NCBI GenBank assembly: GCA_007570785.1
Contig: ML662449.1
Span: 10,164,491-10,228,490 of the forward strand
Source of the DNA: Antilocapra americana
Lineage: Eukaryota; Chordata; Mammalia; Artiodactyla; Antilocapridae
DNA length: 64,000 nt
Direction of reading: 5' to 3'
Shown: positions 24,741-36,489 of the stretch, in pieces
Position numbering within the stretch: the stretch's first letter is position 1
Layout of the letters: the number at the start of each line of letters is the position of its first letter
Notes under the pieces: generated by a model
What the model saw: only the letters and a program-made list of their open reading frames with translations
Database searches by the model: none
Told to the model about the DNA's origin: nothing
Made by a program: the position numbers and the translations under genes

Positions 24741-26529
24741 AGGGGATACTGCATAAATTCATGGAAAGGCTCTTCATCTGAACAACATTGAATACATGCA
24801 TTTTTTTTGCTCTTTCCCTCCATTTCGATAGTTGATGTTAGTATGTGCTTCTCTGATGCCCCAATAAAACACTTCTGGAAGAACAGCAGGTCAGCAGCCC
24901 TTGTTTTAAGTTTATTAACTGACAGCCTACTTAAAAAAAAATGTTACCGAGGCCTGTTTTAGAGCCACGATTGTCAGCTCACATGGTCAATATGTCATGT
25001 AGGGTACACTTCATTAAGGAGTGAATTACTTCGCTTGTAATGTGAGCTAAATGAACGTCAATGTCAGGTTGTATAAATCATAGATTAAAATGTATCACTA
25101 AGTGCAATCAAATAAGCAGCAGCACCCTTTGCCCTCCAAAAACAACCCCAAATCGGGGCTTATTTTATACAAGTGGCAGATAGAAAGTCTCTTTTGTACC
25201 ACAAAGAAACAATTTTCCTGCCATTGAAAGGACTGCTGGGTTAGGTGTAATATTTATGTGTTTTGTTGTCACTTTTTCATAGCTGGTAAGATTGAAAATT
25301 AAAATTTTTCATCAGCTAAGAGAGTAAACTGTCCAGGTTAACATCCCATGTAATGATATCAGAAACAACCAAAAGCCCCCTGCAAAGGGTCAATACTAGG
25401 TAGCATATAATTTTGGCAAGCTCCCTCCCATGTCCTGTGCACTATCAAAAAGGCAAATTCACTGTCAAAGATGTTTTCCAAAGATGAGCCCCACGAAACA
25501 TGAAACACATCTAGTTGTAACGCGCTTATCCTCGGTCAAGTCAATGAAGTGCATCTCTGTGTCGGTTGTTCTAAACAAGGCAAATGGCTTTGGTGCTGCA
25601 TTTACCTAATCAGGTACCCGGTGACTGTGCTGATGGTTTTGAACATGGAAGAGGTTTGGTAAAGTGGACAGGGGGTTAGCTCCAGTATCAGATAAGAGAT
25701 GACTTTCCACCCCGTGCTGCCAATTTCTGTTTGAGCAGTTGCTGTTTCTCAAGTTCAGTTTCTTCATCTCTGAAATAGGTGTAACCATGCCCATCTCTCT
25801 GGTTTTTACCATGATTAGAAATAAGATATGAAAAATACCTTGGAGGGGCCTGACACTTGTTGAGTACACAAAAAGGGGAAATTGTCAATTGTATAATAAC
25901 AGTCCATTTTATTTTTAAAGATCTGAATGGTTTTTGATTGAGCAGATTACTCTGGTTTAGAGTGAACCATTCAATACATATAGTAGTGAGTTTGAAATAT
26001 TTTATTACGTACAATGCCAAGTGAGATAGAAATTTGGCTAACTACTGTGGCATTTCATCACAGCTCAAGGAAGATCTGAATTTTCTGACTAGAAGGAATG
26101 TCAGGTTACAGTCAAATACCTACATCATTTTTCTGTCCTGTACCTCTCTCTAAGTGAGAACTCCAAATTTTGGTTGAAGAAGATCAGCTGCTTTGCATTT
26201 CTCAGGAATCCAGCCTGGGAAAGGAACCCCAATAGTGACTTCCAGAGAAGAGGATCAATTTAACCCTGAAGTTCCATGAACTCTTCCCAACCAGAAAATT
26301 TCTGGAGGGACTTACTGAGAAATTTACTAGGCAAGATTTTTTTGTTCATCTCCTACTTGTGGAATCCCATCCTACATCCATAGCATTTCACTATAAAATG
26401 ACTTCTTCCCAAGGAAAATATAAGCAAAAGTAAAACAAGTTGAATCTTCTAGAATACCAGGACCAAAACTACTTTGTTTCATGCTGAGATGCACCCCAAT
26501 ATCTGGTCTATCTTTAGACATGTGGAAAT
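24741..26529. other. Repeat-poor DNA
   Basis: I recognise no repeat or exon. The 24930-25110 part has balanced composition and no low complexity, so it is a candidate conserved non-coding segment. Confidence 0.4.
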
Positions 26530-27186
26530 ATTTTTTTTTAATTTTTATGCAATTTTTAAAGATTAGACTCCATTTATAGATGTTAGGAAATACTGGGCTA
26601 TATTCTGCACATTATACAATACCTCCTTATAGCTTATCTTACACCCAATAGTTTGTAACTCCCACCCACACCCCTATACTGCCCCACACACACATTGGTA
26701 ACCACTAGTTTGTTCTCTGTATCTGTGAGTCTGCTTCTTTTTTGTTATATTCCCTAGTTTCGTGTACTTTTTAAGAGTCTATATGTAAGTGATATCATCC
26801 AGTACTTGTCTTTGTCTGACTTATTTCATTGAGCATAATGCCCTCCACGTCCACCCATGTTGCTGCAAATGGCAAGTTTTCATTCTCTTTTATGGCTGAG
26901 CAATATTTCATTTTACATATACATATATATCACACCTTCTTTTTCCATCTATCTGTTGATAGATACATAAGTTGCTTCCATATCTTGGAAATTGTAAATA
27001 ATGCTTCTAGAAACATTGAGGTGCATGTATCTTTTTTAATGTTTTTTTGTTTTGTTTTTTTATATATACCCAGGAATGGAACTGCTGAGTTCTACAGTAA
27101 TTCTATTTTCAGGTTTTTTTGGGAAATCTTCATACTGTTTTCCATAATGACTACACAAATTTACATCCTGCCAACAGTGTACAACG
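26530..27186 (-). mobile_element. Old L1 3' half, minus strand
   Basis: On the minus strand it is an L1 3' end: 'ttggtaaccactagtttg', 'tgtctgacttatttcattgagcataatg', 'ccatgttgctgcaaatgg', 'tatggctgagcaat', 'acccaggaatggaactgctg', and 'tttccataatgactacacaa'. Order and spacing match L1. It ends in ORF2 at 'ccaacagtgtac'. A frame of 135 codons on the opposite strand is a by-product. Confidence 0.85.
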
Positions 27187-28864
27187 TGGAAATAATATTT
27201 TTGAAATGTGATTTTGCTCTCTTGGCAGAGGGATAAGATTGGGTAGAAAGACAATGTCCGGGGCTGGCAAGTGCTCATTCTGTAAAGAGGGAAGGAAACT
27301 GCCATAGTACTTTCCTTCCATGTTAAAGCCAAAAGAGAGAAAAAAAAAAAAAATAGTAATTATCATCCAACAAATGAAAAGCTATCTAAAGAGCGTCTTT
27401 AGAAAAGCACCCTGGCCATGCAAGTTTACATTTTCAATGTTAATGTAAACAATTCTTAAGCTGGCTGAAAGGTCAGGACAGCAGCTAATAAAATCAGCAG
27501 CTGAATTTAAAATAAAGAAATGTCCTTCCCCTGCAGAGGGAATTTTTAGCTTGTCCTCTCCTTTGGTCACAGCATGCATGTGAATTTCTTTAGATTTTTC
27601 AAAAGTGAAAGTTGGAGTAAATAAGATGTGAATATTGGAGGCTGAGATCTGCTAGATGTGTTTTTTAAACAGCTCTTTAGATGGGTGAATATGGCAGCTT
27701 GATTAAGAGATGCATACCTTGATCATCTGTCATCTGCATGTCTTTAAGCCCTGAGGGGTAGTTTGTGCCAGAACCAGAAAGAAGTATGCCCCAAGAGACT
27801 GAGGACAGCACTACCTGGTAATCAAAAAAGAGAAATGAACACGGCATTGAAGAGACTTAAAGAGGCGGGCACAAAACTCATTTGTTTATCCCCTAATATA
27901 AATTTCCTCCCAGATCTCGTTCATTTCTGCTATCCTTTTCCTTAGCCGGAAAAGAAATTACATCATTTCTCTTCCTCTGCCTTTACATCTCCATTTTCAT
28001 AGGGTGCCCCTTTGCATCCTCATGCATGCTGGATGTCAACATTACCCACAGCTCTGGACCAGCCCAGAGAGAGGGGGAGGGGATCCCTAGTTCAGAATGG
28101 CTTTTATAGATTTTCAGGAACGAACCTTAGGAATCCAGAAACCCAGGAAAGGAGAATGCAGATGGGACTGGACAGAATTTGAGAGGTTTGTTGCTCTCAG
28201 CTACAGAAGGCCTTAACCCAAATCCAGCTCCTGCCACCCCATCCCAGACTGGGACAAGTCTGAAATAGCTCAGCAAACCGCACTCATTCATTCTAGTATG
28301 GCTGCTCACAATGGGTTTATGCACGTTGTACTTTGCTGCATTTCCTCTTTGGAAATTGGCTAAAATACTTTTGTTCTGCATTGTGTATTTTACATTTGGT
28401 TGAGTAAATTTTTTCCATCCCCACACATCATGTTACTTATCCCAGTGTAATAATATAGTAGTCTTAATAACACTTAATCAATGAGTAAATTATAGAATTC
28501 TTTGGGGAAAAAAAAGAGTTACAGTAGCATTTGTTTAAAATCCTGTGTTCCACATCATTAACTAGCTTGACATAATACCACGTTTTTGTTTGAGAAGGTA
28601 AACCTGCCTTCTAAGAACAATTCATTGACACATAAATTTTGAAATATAAGAGCACCCCTCCCTCAAACTTCATTTCTTAACCAAAATCTATAATTTGGCA
28701 ACTGGTGAAAATGAATGAATATCAGAAATGTAATAATATAGAGAATAAAATTATTATCTTAATTAACAATTTTATTTATTTCTTATAAAATGTTTTAATA
28801 TATAAAAATATATGAATAACAATATAGAATACCTTTGGGGTCACCATCCAGCAATTAAGTACTG
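27187..28864. other. No gene recognised; A-run near 27340
   Basis: The frame at 28127-28426 on the minus strand (99 codons) has no recognisable domain. A 15-base A-rich run sits at about 27338-27354. Confidence 0.45.
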
Positions 28865-28865
28865 G

Positions 28866-28965
28866 GACTTCCCTTGTCTCCAGTTGTTGGGACTCTGCCT
28901 TCCAACGCAGGGTGCAGGTTCCATTCCTGGTGGGGAAATAAAGATCCCATATACCACACATCGTC
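28866..28965 (+). mobile_element. CHR-2-type tRNA-Glu SINE
   Basis: The cetartiodactyl SINE signature is visible: 'gggacttcccttgtc', 'aagactccg'-equivalent, 'aacgcagggtgcaggttcc', then 'tggtggggaaataaagatccc' and a 'catataccacac' end. This family differs from Bov-tA in the downstream half. Confidence 0.75.
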
Positions 28966-29034
28966 GGGGAAACACCCTGCCCCCAAATTAACTACTATAA
29001 GCATAATTGCAACTCCTTGTGGTCCCTCTCAGAT

Positions 29035-29345
29035 GTATTCCTGTCCAAACCCCCACCAGAGGGAACCCTGATTCTGATTTTGGAGGTTATCATCCACAAG
29101 CATATTTTTAAACTGTTATAATATGTAAATTTCTCTAGATGACATACAGGATCATTTTGCATATTTAAAATTTTTGCATAAATAGTGCCATATTGTACAT
29201 ATATAATTTGCAGGTTTTTTAACTCCATACTCTTTTCGGATACAAAATGACTACGCTTTGCTAAGTGTTGTTCTAGCTTATTCACTTTTGATTTTCACAT
29301 ATTATTCTACCATAGGAATATACCACAGTACAGTCACCCATTGAA
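29035..29345 (-). mobile_element. Probable old L1, minus strand
   Basis: 'accctgattctgattttgg', 'atagtgccatattgtac', 'ttctaccataggaatatacc' and 'cacccattgaaatc' follow the order of an old L1 3' region in reverse orientation. Divergence is high and the subfamily unclear. Confidence 0.5.
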
Positions 29346-30449
29346 ATCTTGATTTTCAAGAGAAGAAAGAATTGATGTCATGGGGAAGGAAAGAACAGTC
29401 AGATAAAACCAATCCTCTAACTATACACATCATGGCTCCAAACCATGGCTTGGTTGCCCTGATATTTCCCTTCTTGCTGCTCAGGAATCCTATGTAAATA
29501 GCTGAGGCAAATGTTAAGGAAACTAATGAACGGAGTTTAAGACAGGTGGTGACAGCCAGATACCTCTGGCTAGTAGTCCCAGGCCTCTCTCTGATGCTAA
29601 TGGCCTTCTTCATTGCATCGGAGATGCAGAGATCATGTATAAGCTAACTGGACCCTGTGCTGTGCCACCCTTCAAAATGCAGTGTTTCTCTAGAAAAATC
29701 ATTTATCATTTTTTTTAAACCTGTGCACTTGGAGTTATGCATCCTCCAAACACCCATAGAGTATACCTTTTTCACATTGTAAACACCTCCTCAGATAAGC
29801 CAGGCTTGCTCTATTCAGTAACTGATCAAAAGGAAGATGAAGTGCTTTTCAAAGACAAGCCCTAAGATGAACAGTTCCTCTACCCTTCTAAACCTCGGCT
29901 ACCCCATTCTGTCCATCCTGACATTCAAAGCAGCAAAGTGGGATGAGAAAAAAGAGTCGTGAGCTAAATAAAGGAGGAGCCCAGGCGGAATCTCTTCAAA
30001 CTTTTTAAATATAAACCCGAACTCCTTAATGCCAGATATACTGCAGCTAAGGACGTAGGATTGCAGCTCCATCCTACAGCATTTGGAGGTGCCTGGACAA
30101 AGGAAGTGGCTGGCAGACTGCACATCTAAGAAAAAGGATTGGCAGTGATGAGAAAGGCTTGGTGAATCCAGCCTCCAGGAGTGGAAGCCTGAAAAAGCCA
30201 GGTGCCTGGAGGGCGAGACCAAGATATTGACAAGGGTAAAGCCTCCTGTTGACACTCAGAAGAGAAAGAAGCCCACCAACACTAGTTAAACATGAGAAAC
30301 ATGATGGGTGATCCAGCAGTGAGGTCACCAGGCAGATCCTTTAGTTCTACACTTCCCTTTCAGCAGAAAGATTCTGATCCATATTTGGGGGGGAAAGGCT
30401 CTCATTCATGGAAAGTCCCTATTTAAAAATCAAGTAAATCTACACAGTG
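29346..30449. other. No gene recognised
   Basis: Two overlapping minus-strand frames (29899-30255 and 30074-30328) are the longest here but show no domain or homology I recognise. No repeat family is named with confidence. Confidence 0.4.
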
Positions 30450-30590
30450 GAATTGGTGTTCAGTCACTAAGTTGTATCTGACTCTTTGTGACCCCATAAA
30501 CTGTAGCTCGCCAGGCTCTTCTTTCCATGGGGTTTTCCAGACAAGAAAACTAGAAAATACTAGGAAGTGGGTTTGCCATTTCCTTCTTCA
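30450..30590 (-). mobile_element. Bov-tA SINE, 3' part
   Basis: Minus-strand copy from 'gtgttcagtcactaagttg' through 'ccatttccttcttc', containing a small internal insertion ('aaaactagaaaatactagg'). Confidence 0.8.
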
Positions 30591-30707
30591 CACATGGAAT
30601 ACTACTCAGCAATTAAAAAGTACAAAATACTGTTACAGAAAGCGTAATGGACAAACTTCAAAATCATGCAAAGAAGAGACAAACCAATATATACAGTATG
30701 CTTCCAT

Positions 30708-30883
30708 TGGCTCATAAAGAATCTGCCTGCAATGTGGGAGACCTGGGTTCAATCCCTAGTTTGGGAAGATCTCTTGGAGAAGGGAATGACTACCCACTCC
30801 AGTATTCTAGCCTGGAGAATTCCATGGACTGTATAGTCCATGGGGTCACAAAGAGTCAGACATGATTGAGTGCCTTTCACTTT
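30708..30883 (+). mobile_element. Bov-tA SINE inside old L1
   Basis: Plus-strand copy from 'ggctcataaagaatctgc' to 'gtgcctttcacttt', 5' end slightly truncated. Confidence 0.88.
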
Positions 30884-30940
30884 AATGTTTCCATTTACGT
30901 GAAGATTGAGAACAGACAAAACTCTCTTTGATTATGCATG

Positions 30941-31157
30941 TGTGTGCTAAGTCACTTTAGTCATGTAGTCATGTATGACTCTTTGCGACACCCCAGACCA
31001 TAGCTTGCCAGGCTCCTCTGTCCACAGGGATTCTCCAGGCAAGAATACTGGAGTGGGTTTCCATGCCCTCCTCCAGACCCAGGGATCAAACCTGTAAATC
31101 TTACGTCTCCTACATTGACAGGAGAGTTCTTTACCACTAGAGCCACCTGGGAAGCCC
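30941..31157 (-). mobile_element. Bov-tA SINE with 17-bp TSD inside old L1
   Basis: Complete minus-strand copy. Flanking direct repeats CTCTTTGATTATGCATG (30924-30940) and CTCTTTGGTTATACATG (31158-31174) match at 15 of 17 positions. L1 sequence resumes after the second repeat. Confidence 0.92.
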
Positions 31158-31237
31158 CTCTTTGGTTATACATGTTAAAAATTGATTTATGTGTCAGGGA
31201 GGGGGCAAGAAGTTGACTGAGGAGGAATAATGTAATG

Positions 31238-31459
31238 ATGTGCTCTGTCACTTGTCATGTCCGACTCTGTGCAACCCTATGGACTGTAGCCTGCAAGGCT
31301 CCTCTGTCCATGGGATTCTCCAAGGCAAGAATACTAGAGTGGGTTGCCATGCCCTCCTCCAGGGTATCTTCCCAACCCAGGGATCTAACGAGTGACATCT
31401 CCTGAGTCTTCTGCCTAGCAGGTAAATTCTTTACTGCTGAGCCATCTGGGAAGCCTGAT
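31238..31459 (-). mobile_element. Bov-tA SINE, third in the same L1
   Basis: Complete minus-strand copy ending in 'ctgggaagcctg'. TSD is not clear. The L1 3' end continues directly afterwards. Confidence 0.88.
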
Positions 31460-31590
31460 GGAATGACAGGCATGTTCTATATCTTGATTTGTGTGATCAT
31501 TACACAGGTCACTGTGACTGTTAATACTCATCAAACCAATCTTTAAGATTGGGAGTTTTTCTATTGTGGGTACATTATTATTCAATTTTT

Positions 31591-31889
31591 TAAGTTGTAC
31601 ATGAAAGATAAATAGATAAACGAAATCAAGTCAAAGATATATTTGGCTAAAAAAAGCTTTTCATTGAAAGTATGGACTCCAAGACAGTTATATGGGATTT
31701 CTTTAGGTAAGTCCAACCCTGTCCTGTTGGAAGTATACATGTCTATATGGCTTTCTGAACCATATCATTTTAAGGTCACTCTGCCTTCGAATTTCCCCTT
31801 CCCTTTCTTTTCATATTTCTCACTCTACTGCGCTTCCCATCCTCTGAAATATACATATATGTGTGTTTAATTATATTTTCTATTCATTA
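31591..31889. other. No feature recognised
   Basis: About 300 bp of AT-rich sequence between an L1 end and an L2 end. Confidence 0.4.
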
Positions 31890-32033
31890 ATTGTGTGTCT
31901 TTCTCCATCTAGAATGGAAATTCCACAGGGCAGGTATGTTTATCCATTTTGCTCACTGCCATATCCCTATGTCACATGCATAGCACATGGCATGCCCTCA
32001 ATTAATTGTTTTTGAATAAATGAAAAAGTTCAA
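31890..32033 (+). mobile_element. L2 LINE 3' end
   Basis: The L2 terminus is recognisable: 'ctagaatggaaattccac', 'agggcaggtatgttta', 'tttgctcactgccatatccc', 'cacatggcatgccctcaat', and 'ttttgaataaatgaa'. Confidence 0.75.
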
Positions 32034-32051
32034 GGAAAGAAAATAATGATA

Positions 32052-32131
32052 ACTTCTTATTTGGCTTTAGAGATCGTCCAGTCCAAATCTATCATTTGCT
32101 GATAAGAATGTTGACACCCTGAAGGGATGAA
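32052..32131 (+). repeat. First copy of a local ~75-bp direct repeat
   Basis: Shares with 33074-33152 the exact GTCCAGTCCAAATCT and GACACCCTGAA blocks in the same order and spacing, with roughly four-fifths of positions identical. It may derive from an ancient SINE-like motif ('gatcatctagtccaa'). Confidence 0.65.
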
Positions 32132-33073
32132 CTGCTTTCACCACCACAGAATCGTCAGAATGTGGCCATATCGTGGGTGAAAATGGATCACTCCCCAAAT
32201 CTTGCTTCTCTCTCTTGAGTGAGATCGCAGGCAACTCCTTGTTTGACAAAAATTATTAGTTCTTCCAGCATCTTAACTTCCTTTCCATGTATACTTGTTA
32301 TCATTCTAATCTAACGGATCATCAAGAGAGAGACGATAGAAACAAGCTACTCATATTTGCCTTGAAGGTCTTATTTCCAAAATAAGAAATATAAAATTTT
32401 TGCTAATGTTCCTGGTAAATCCAGTGGAATGACATCACTTGAATCTTTCTACATAAAGATAATTCAAGACTCTGAATATTTGCTTTGTACAAAAATCACT
32501 GTGCTAGATTCTAAAGGGAATAATAGAGTACTCTAAGAAAAGCAAGGTACAGGGAGAATTGCACTTAGTTATTTAGGTCTGTCAAGGCCAGAGCCCAAGT
32601 TTTCAGTGATATTTTGCGATATTACCAAATATGATGAAACCTTGAGCTCCAGTAAGGAGATGTTTGTATAATTTCAGCAATCAAGCAGTAGTTGCCTTCC
32701 CTGTATTCATAAAATTACATCCCTTTTTCTGTAAGAGGCTGCCCTTGTTCATTTTCAAGTGCAAGTTACAGGGAGAGAACAGTTTACTTACAGTGATAGC
32801 AAACGATCAGACAGCCTCCAAGATCAAGGCCAGCAAAGACTGACAAAGAAGAAAAGGAAGAAAAACAAGGGGTCACACTCAGGAAGTCTTAGCACAGGTG
32901 AGAGGAAGTTGTTATGCTCTGTCGGCACGCTTTTTACAAGACTCCAGACCCACCTTCTAGTGGGCTTTACAAGGATACGTCGATAGCCTTTCTTCATGTC
33001 ACTTATCCAACAAATATTTAGAGTGCCCATTCATGGAAGAAGCACTTTTCAAGGTGCCACATGTGCGCCTTGT
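32132..33073. other. No feature recognised between the direct repeats
   Basis: No gene or named repeat. Opposed short frames at 32759-33030 share the same DNA and lack domains. Confidence 0.4.
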
Positions 33074-33152
33074 TAACTCACCTTTGGCTTTCGAGGTTGT
33101 CCAGTCCAAATCTGTCATTTACTGATGAGAACATCGACACCCTGAAAGGATG
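33074..33152 (+). repeat. Second copy of the local direct repeat
   Basis: Similarity to the copy at 32052 starts in 'taact' and 'ttggcttt' and fades after 'gaaaggatga'. The two copies lie 1.02 kb apart in the same orientation. Confidence 0.65.
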
Positions 33153-33840
33153 ACGTCAATGTGCTGGGACGAACACACCTGGGGCCACATTCTGACTTCT
33201 CCTCACACCCACTACTCCACACTCCATCTCCTCCCCTCCAAACAAATCACAGACGTGGTCTCGCCACTTACCAGCAAGGAAAGAACTTGGGAGCCCCATT
33301 ATTGTCAGAATAATTTTAAAAGTCTGTTAACATGGCATTCTTCTAAACACACACACACACAAATATTTGCATATTTAAAGCTATTTCTTATTAGTTCACA
33401 TGGTCCTTTAATTATGGAATTTCAAGTAGATAACAAAACGAAGTCAGACCGAAGATTTGGATAGTTAGTGGTAGTAGGGGAATTGACAAACAGAAAGGTG
33501 TCTATGGGTTAGTCCCAGGGATCAGCATCTCAAATGTGCTTTTCATTGCCTCTCACTACTTCGTTAATCTTCATCTGAATCCAGCACTGCAAAAACAACA
33601 ACAACAAATCTGCAAAGATTTTTTTTGTGAGAAATGAGAGTAAAATTGAAGGCAGGGAAGTTCTGCCCAGTGTGAGATAAATAGGACAATGATAAACATT
33701 TGTGTGTGCATCATTTATATAGTGGTGCTTTTTAGATTAGATATTAACCAAATATAATTTTTTTTAAACTTCGGTTTTCTAGGAACTCCTTGGGGACTAA
33801 AGAGTAAGCAAAGAATTTAACACCCCTTATTGAGGACTGA
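33153..33840. other. Unassigned; short (AC)n at 33347-33361
   Basis: A 15-base AC run and an AAC cluster near 33592-33606 are the only simple repeats. No exon or element is recognised. Confidence 0.45.
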
Positions 33841-34055
33841 GGGCTTCCCGGCTGGTTTTAGTGGTAAAGAACCCGCTTCCTAATGCAGGAGACTTAAGAG
33901 ATATCAGTTCAACCCCTGGGTCATCCTTTGGAGGAGGCATGGCAACCCACTCCAGTATTCTTCCCTGGAGAATCCCACAGACAGAGGAGCCTGGTGGGCT
34001 ACTGTCCACAGGGTCACAAAGAGTCAGACACAACTGAAATGACTTAGTACACTTG
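33841..34055 (+). mobile_element. Bov-tA SINE
   Basis: Complete plus-strand copy from 'gggcttcccggctgg' to 'gacttagtacacttgcacac'. It abuts a MaLR-type LTR. Confidence 0.9.
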
Positions 34056-34059
34056 CACA

Positions 34060-34445
34060 CATTGTGGACAGAAGGTCTGTGTCCCTTCCAAAATCTTGTG
34101 TTGCTACCCTAATCCCCAGGGTGCAGGTATCTGAAGACGGGATCTTTGGGAAATCAGGGTTAGATGAGGTCATGAGAGTGGGGCTTTCATGATGGGATTA
34201 GTGGCCTTGCAAGAAGTGACACCAGACAGCCCTATCCCTCTCCCTCTATCTCACAAAGAAGAGCTCATGTGAGTACACTTCACATGGCAGCCTCCTACAA
34301 GTCAAGAGAAGAGGCCTCAGAATGAAACTCATCTTGGTGATGCCTCGATCTTGGATTTTGCAGCCTCCAGAGCTGTGAGAAATAAATGTCTATTGTCTAA
34401 GCCACCCACTCTACGGTACTTTGCTATGCAGCCTGGTCTAATACA
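34060..34445 (+). mobile_element. Ancient MaLR-type LTR (MLT1-like)
   Basis: The LTR order is clear: 'tgtgtcccttccaaaatc', 'ctaatccccagggtgcagg', 'atgaggtcatgagagtgggg', 'gattagtggccttgcaag', 'cttggattttgcagcctcc', 'gctgtgagaaataaatgtc' with the AATAAA signal, and the closing 'ctatgcagcctggtctaatac'. It is a solitary, decayed retrovirus-like LTR with no internal coding region nearby. MST-type MaLRs are primate-specific, so I assign it loosely to the eutherian MLT1 group. Confidence 0.75.
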
Positions 34446-34687
34446 CCCTTACTCTATACTTATAAATAAGAAATAATAATTTGATATAATTCTTGATTAT
34501 ATCATTTACTTTCCTCCTTTCTCTCTCTTTCCCTGTCTCATATACAGAACCTAGGAAAACAACTCCATAAATAAAATAAAACAACTACTGAAATAGAATA
34601 GATTTTTAAAGTATGAAGTTCATATACAATCTGAATTGAAAGCAAATAGATCAACTTAAACAAGAAGGAAAAAAATGGTCTTTGTTG
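34446..34687. other. No feature recognised
   Basis: AT-rich gap between an LTR and a SINE. Confidence 0.4.
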
Positions 34688-34891
34688 GTGGTTCCATCAA
34701 TACAATCTGCCCTCAGTGCAGGAGACCCAGTTTCAATCCCTGGGTTAGGAAGATCCCCTGGAGAAGGAAATGGCAACCAACTCCAGTATTCTTGCCTGGA
34801 GAATTCCATGGACAGAGGAGCCTGGGGAGCTACAGTCCACGGGATCACAAAGAGTTGGAAACAACTGAGTGACTAACACTTTCACTTTTCT
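34688..34891 (+). mobile_element. Bov-tA SINE
   Basis: Plus-strand copy with head from 'ccatcaatacaatctgcc' and a complete tail ending in 'actttcacttttc'. Confidence 0.88.
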
Positions 34892-35610
34892 TTCAAAAAG
34901 AAGACATTTTTTTTTCTGGTTGCTTCCAATTGTCTTTCATGAGTCCTTATAAAGCTCACCTGATAAGGATGTACCAGCCTATCTTTAATAGTCCCCCCTC
35001 CACTTTTTCCCCTGTGAGAATTTGCTAAAGCTACTTAAGCCCTCCCCAGTATTTCAGTTGGTTCACAGGGGTTTCTTTTACCTGTGGGGCTCCAGGCCTG
35101 GTGCTGACTGTGTCACGGTGAGAACTTCAAGAAGGACTGAGCTGACCTGAGTTGCCTGAGGAGTAAGTCCAGATGCTGAGGATTTCATTTATCGTCCACA
35201 TTGCCCTCCCCGACAACTCCAAAACCAACTACAAACTACTTAACCCATCAAAACTCATAGCAAAATTCTGGAGAGCAATTATCCTTCAATTAAAAGATTA
35301 ATTAATTAAAACAAAAAACAACTCATAGCTATCAAGCTCAGAGCTCTCCTCTTGGAACTGGAAGTACCTCCACAGTGGGAGTCACAGAGCTTTTCAAGCT
35401 AACGTCCCCATGATTAGTTTAAACTACTAAAACCCTGACTCCAATTTCTCACTTAAATCACTAGTCATTCTGTGTATATGGTTGAGGAGTTGGAAGTGAA
35501 GATAAAAAATAAATGAAAGGTCACATTATCATTGTATTCACTTTTCAGGAGATTCCGATTTCTCAGATAAGGCAGTAATACTGCAATATACCCTATTTCC
35601 ACAGCATCAG
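34892..35610. other. Mostly unassigned; tiny L1-tail-like piece at 35265-35320
   Basis: 'agagcaattatccttcaatt' and following A-rich sequence resemble the terminal bases of a ruminant L1 and sit between short AACTCATAGC repeats (about 35251-35260 and 35321-35330), possibly a minimal L1 insertion. The rest is unassigned. Confidence 0.4.
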
Positions 35611-35828
35611 AGCATATGTGCGTGCTCAGTCGTGTCAGTCGTGTCCAACTCTTTGTGACCCCATGGGCTGTAGTCCACCAGGCTCCTCTGTCCATGGGAT
35701 TCTCCAGGCAAGAATACTGGAGTGGGTAGCCATTCCCTCCTCCAGGGGATCTTCCTGACCCAGGGATCAAACCTGAGTCTCCTGAATCAGCAGGTGGATT
35801 CTTTACCCACTGAGCCACCTGGGAAGCC
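35611..35828 (-). mobile_element. Bov-tA SINE, full length
   Basis: Minus-strand copy with a small duplication of the 'cagtcgtgt' motif at its tail (35627-35644) and a complete head ending 'gccacctgggaagcc'. Confidence 0.92.
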
Positions 35829-36084
35829 TCAGAGGATGAGAGAGGGGATGCTAAATTTTATAATCAAGACATTTTTTTAACTTGCACAGGAATTCAGGAG
35901 TTTAAAGGAGCTCTAGAGATGCTAAAATGAATGACATGCTATATGTTGTTTTCTTCACTAGCCACGCATTTGGAGTCTTATATCACTGTGATTGTTTACC
36001 TTCCTCGATTTATTTTTTTGTCACAAACATTTACTGCTAGCTGAGTTATATGTTCAAGAATATTGATTGAACATAAATATTGGA
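35829..36084. other. No feature recognised
   Basis: AT-rich sequence. Confidence 0.4.
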
Positions 36085-36350
36085 ATTCTCCAATGTTTAA
36101 TAATATAAAAAGCTAGAAAGAACCTAACTGTGCCTCTATAGGGAATTAATTAAACAACTCATAGTCTATCCATAAAGTGGAATAGTAAGCATCAGTTAAA
36201 AGAGAAGAGGTAGACTTCAGTGTCTTGACATGGAGAAATATAACCTTTCTATATGCTTAAGGGTAGAAGGGAAGCAGACTATAGAAAGAGCATTTCTAGT
36301 GGGATACTTTTAGATTAAATCATGTGTGTGTATGTGTGCATATATGTACA
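36085..36350 (+). mobile_element. Probable old L1ME-type 3' end
   Basis: The order 'gcctctatagggaattaatt', 'ataaagtggaatagtaagc', 'gaagaggtagacttcag' and 'gtgtgtatgtgtgcatata' resembles an old L1ME 3' UTR. Divergence is high. Confidence 0.5.
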
Positions 36351-36489
36351 CTTTGATACGGGACTAGAACATACCCACCAACTTAACTTGTTAATAATAG
36401 TTATCTATTGGGTATTACTGAGTGACAATTTTCTATTATTTAAATTGTTAAAGTAAGCTAACCCATTAATCTCTGCATCATATAGTTGA

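Larger units (their letters stand above)
30591..31590 (+). mobile_element. Old L1 split by three SINEs
   Basis: Collinear L1 pieces lie at 30591-30707 ('acatggaatactactcagc'), 30884-30923 ('tgtttccatttacgtgaag'), 31175-31237 and 31460-31590 ('atgttctatatcttgatttg', 'acacaggtcactgtgac'). Together they reconstruct one old L1 3' end, interrupted in three places. The three SINEs therefore arrived later. Confidence 0.75.

Noticed and set aside
34060..34445. Part of a larger endogenous retrovirus
   Set aside because: No internal region, primer binding site or partner LTR is visible nearby; it is a solitary ancient LTR.
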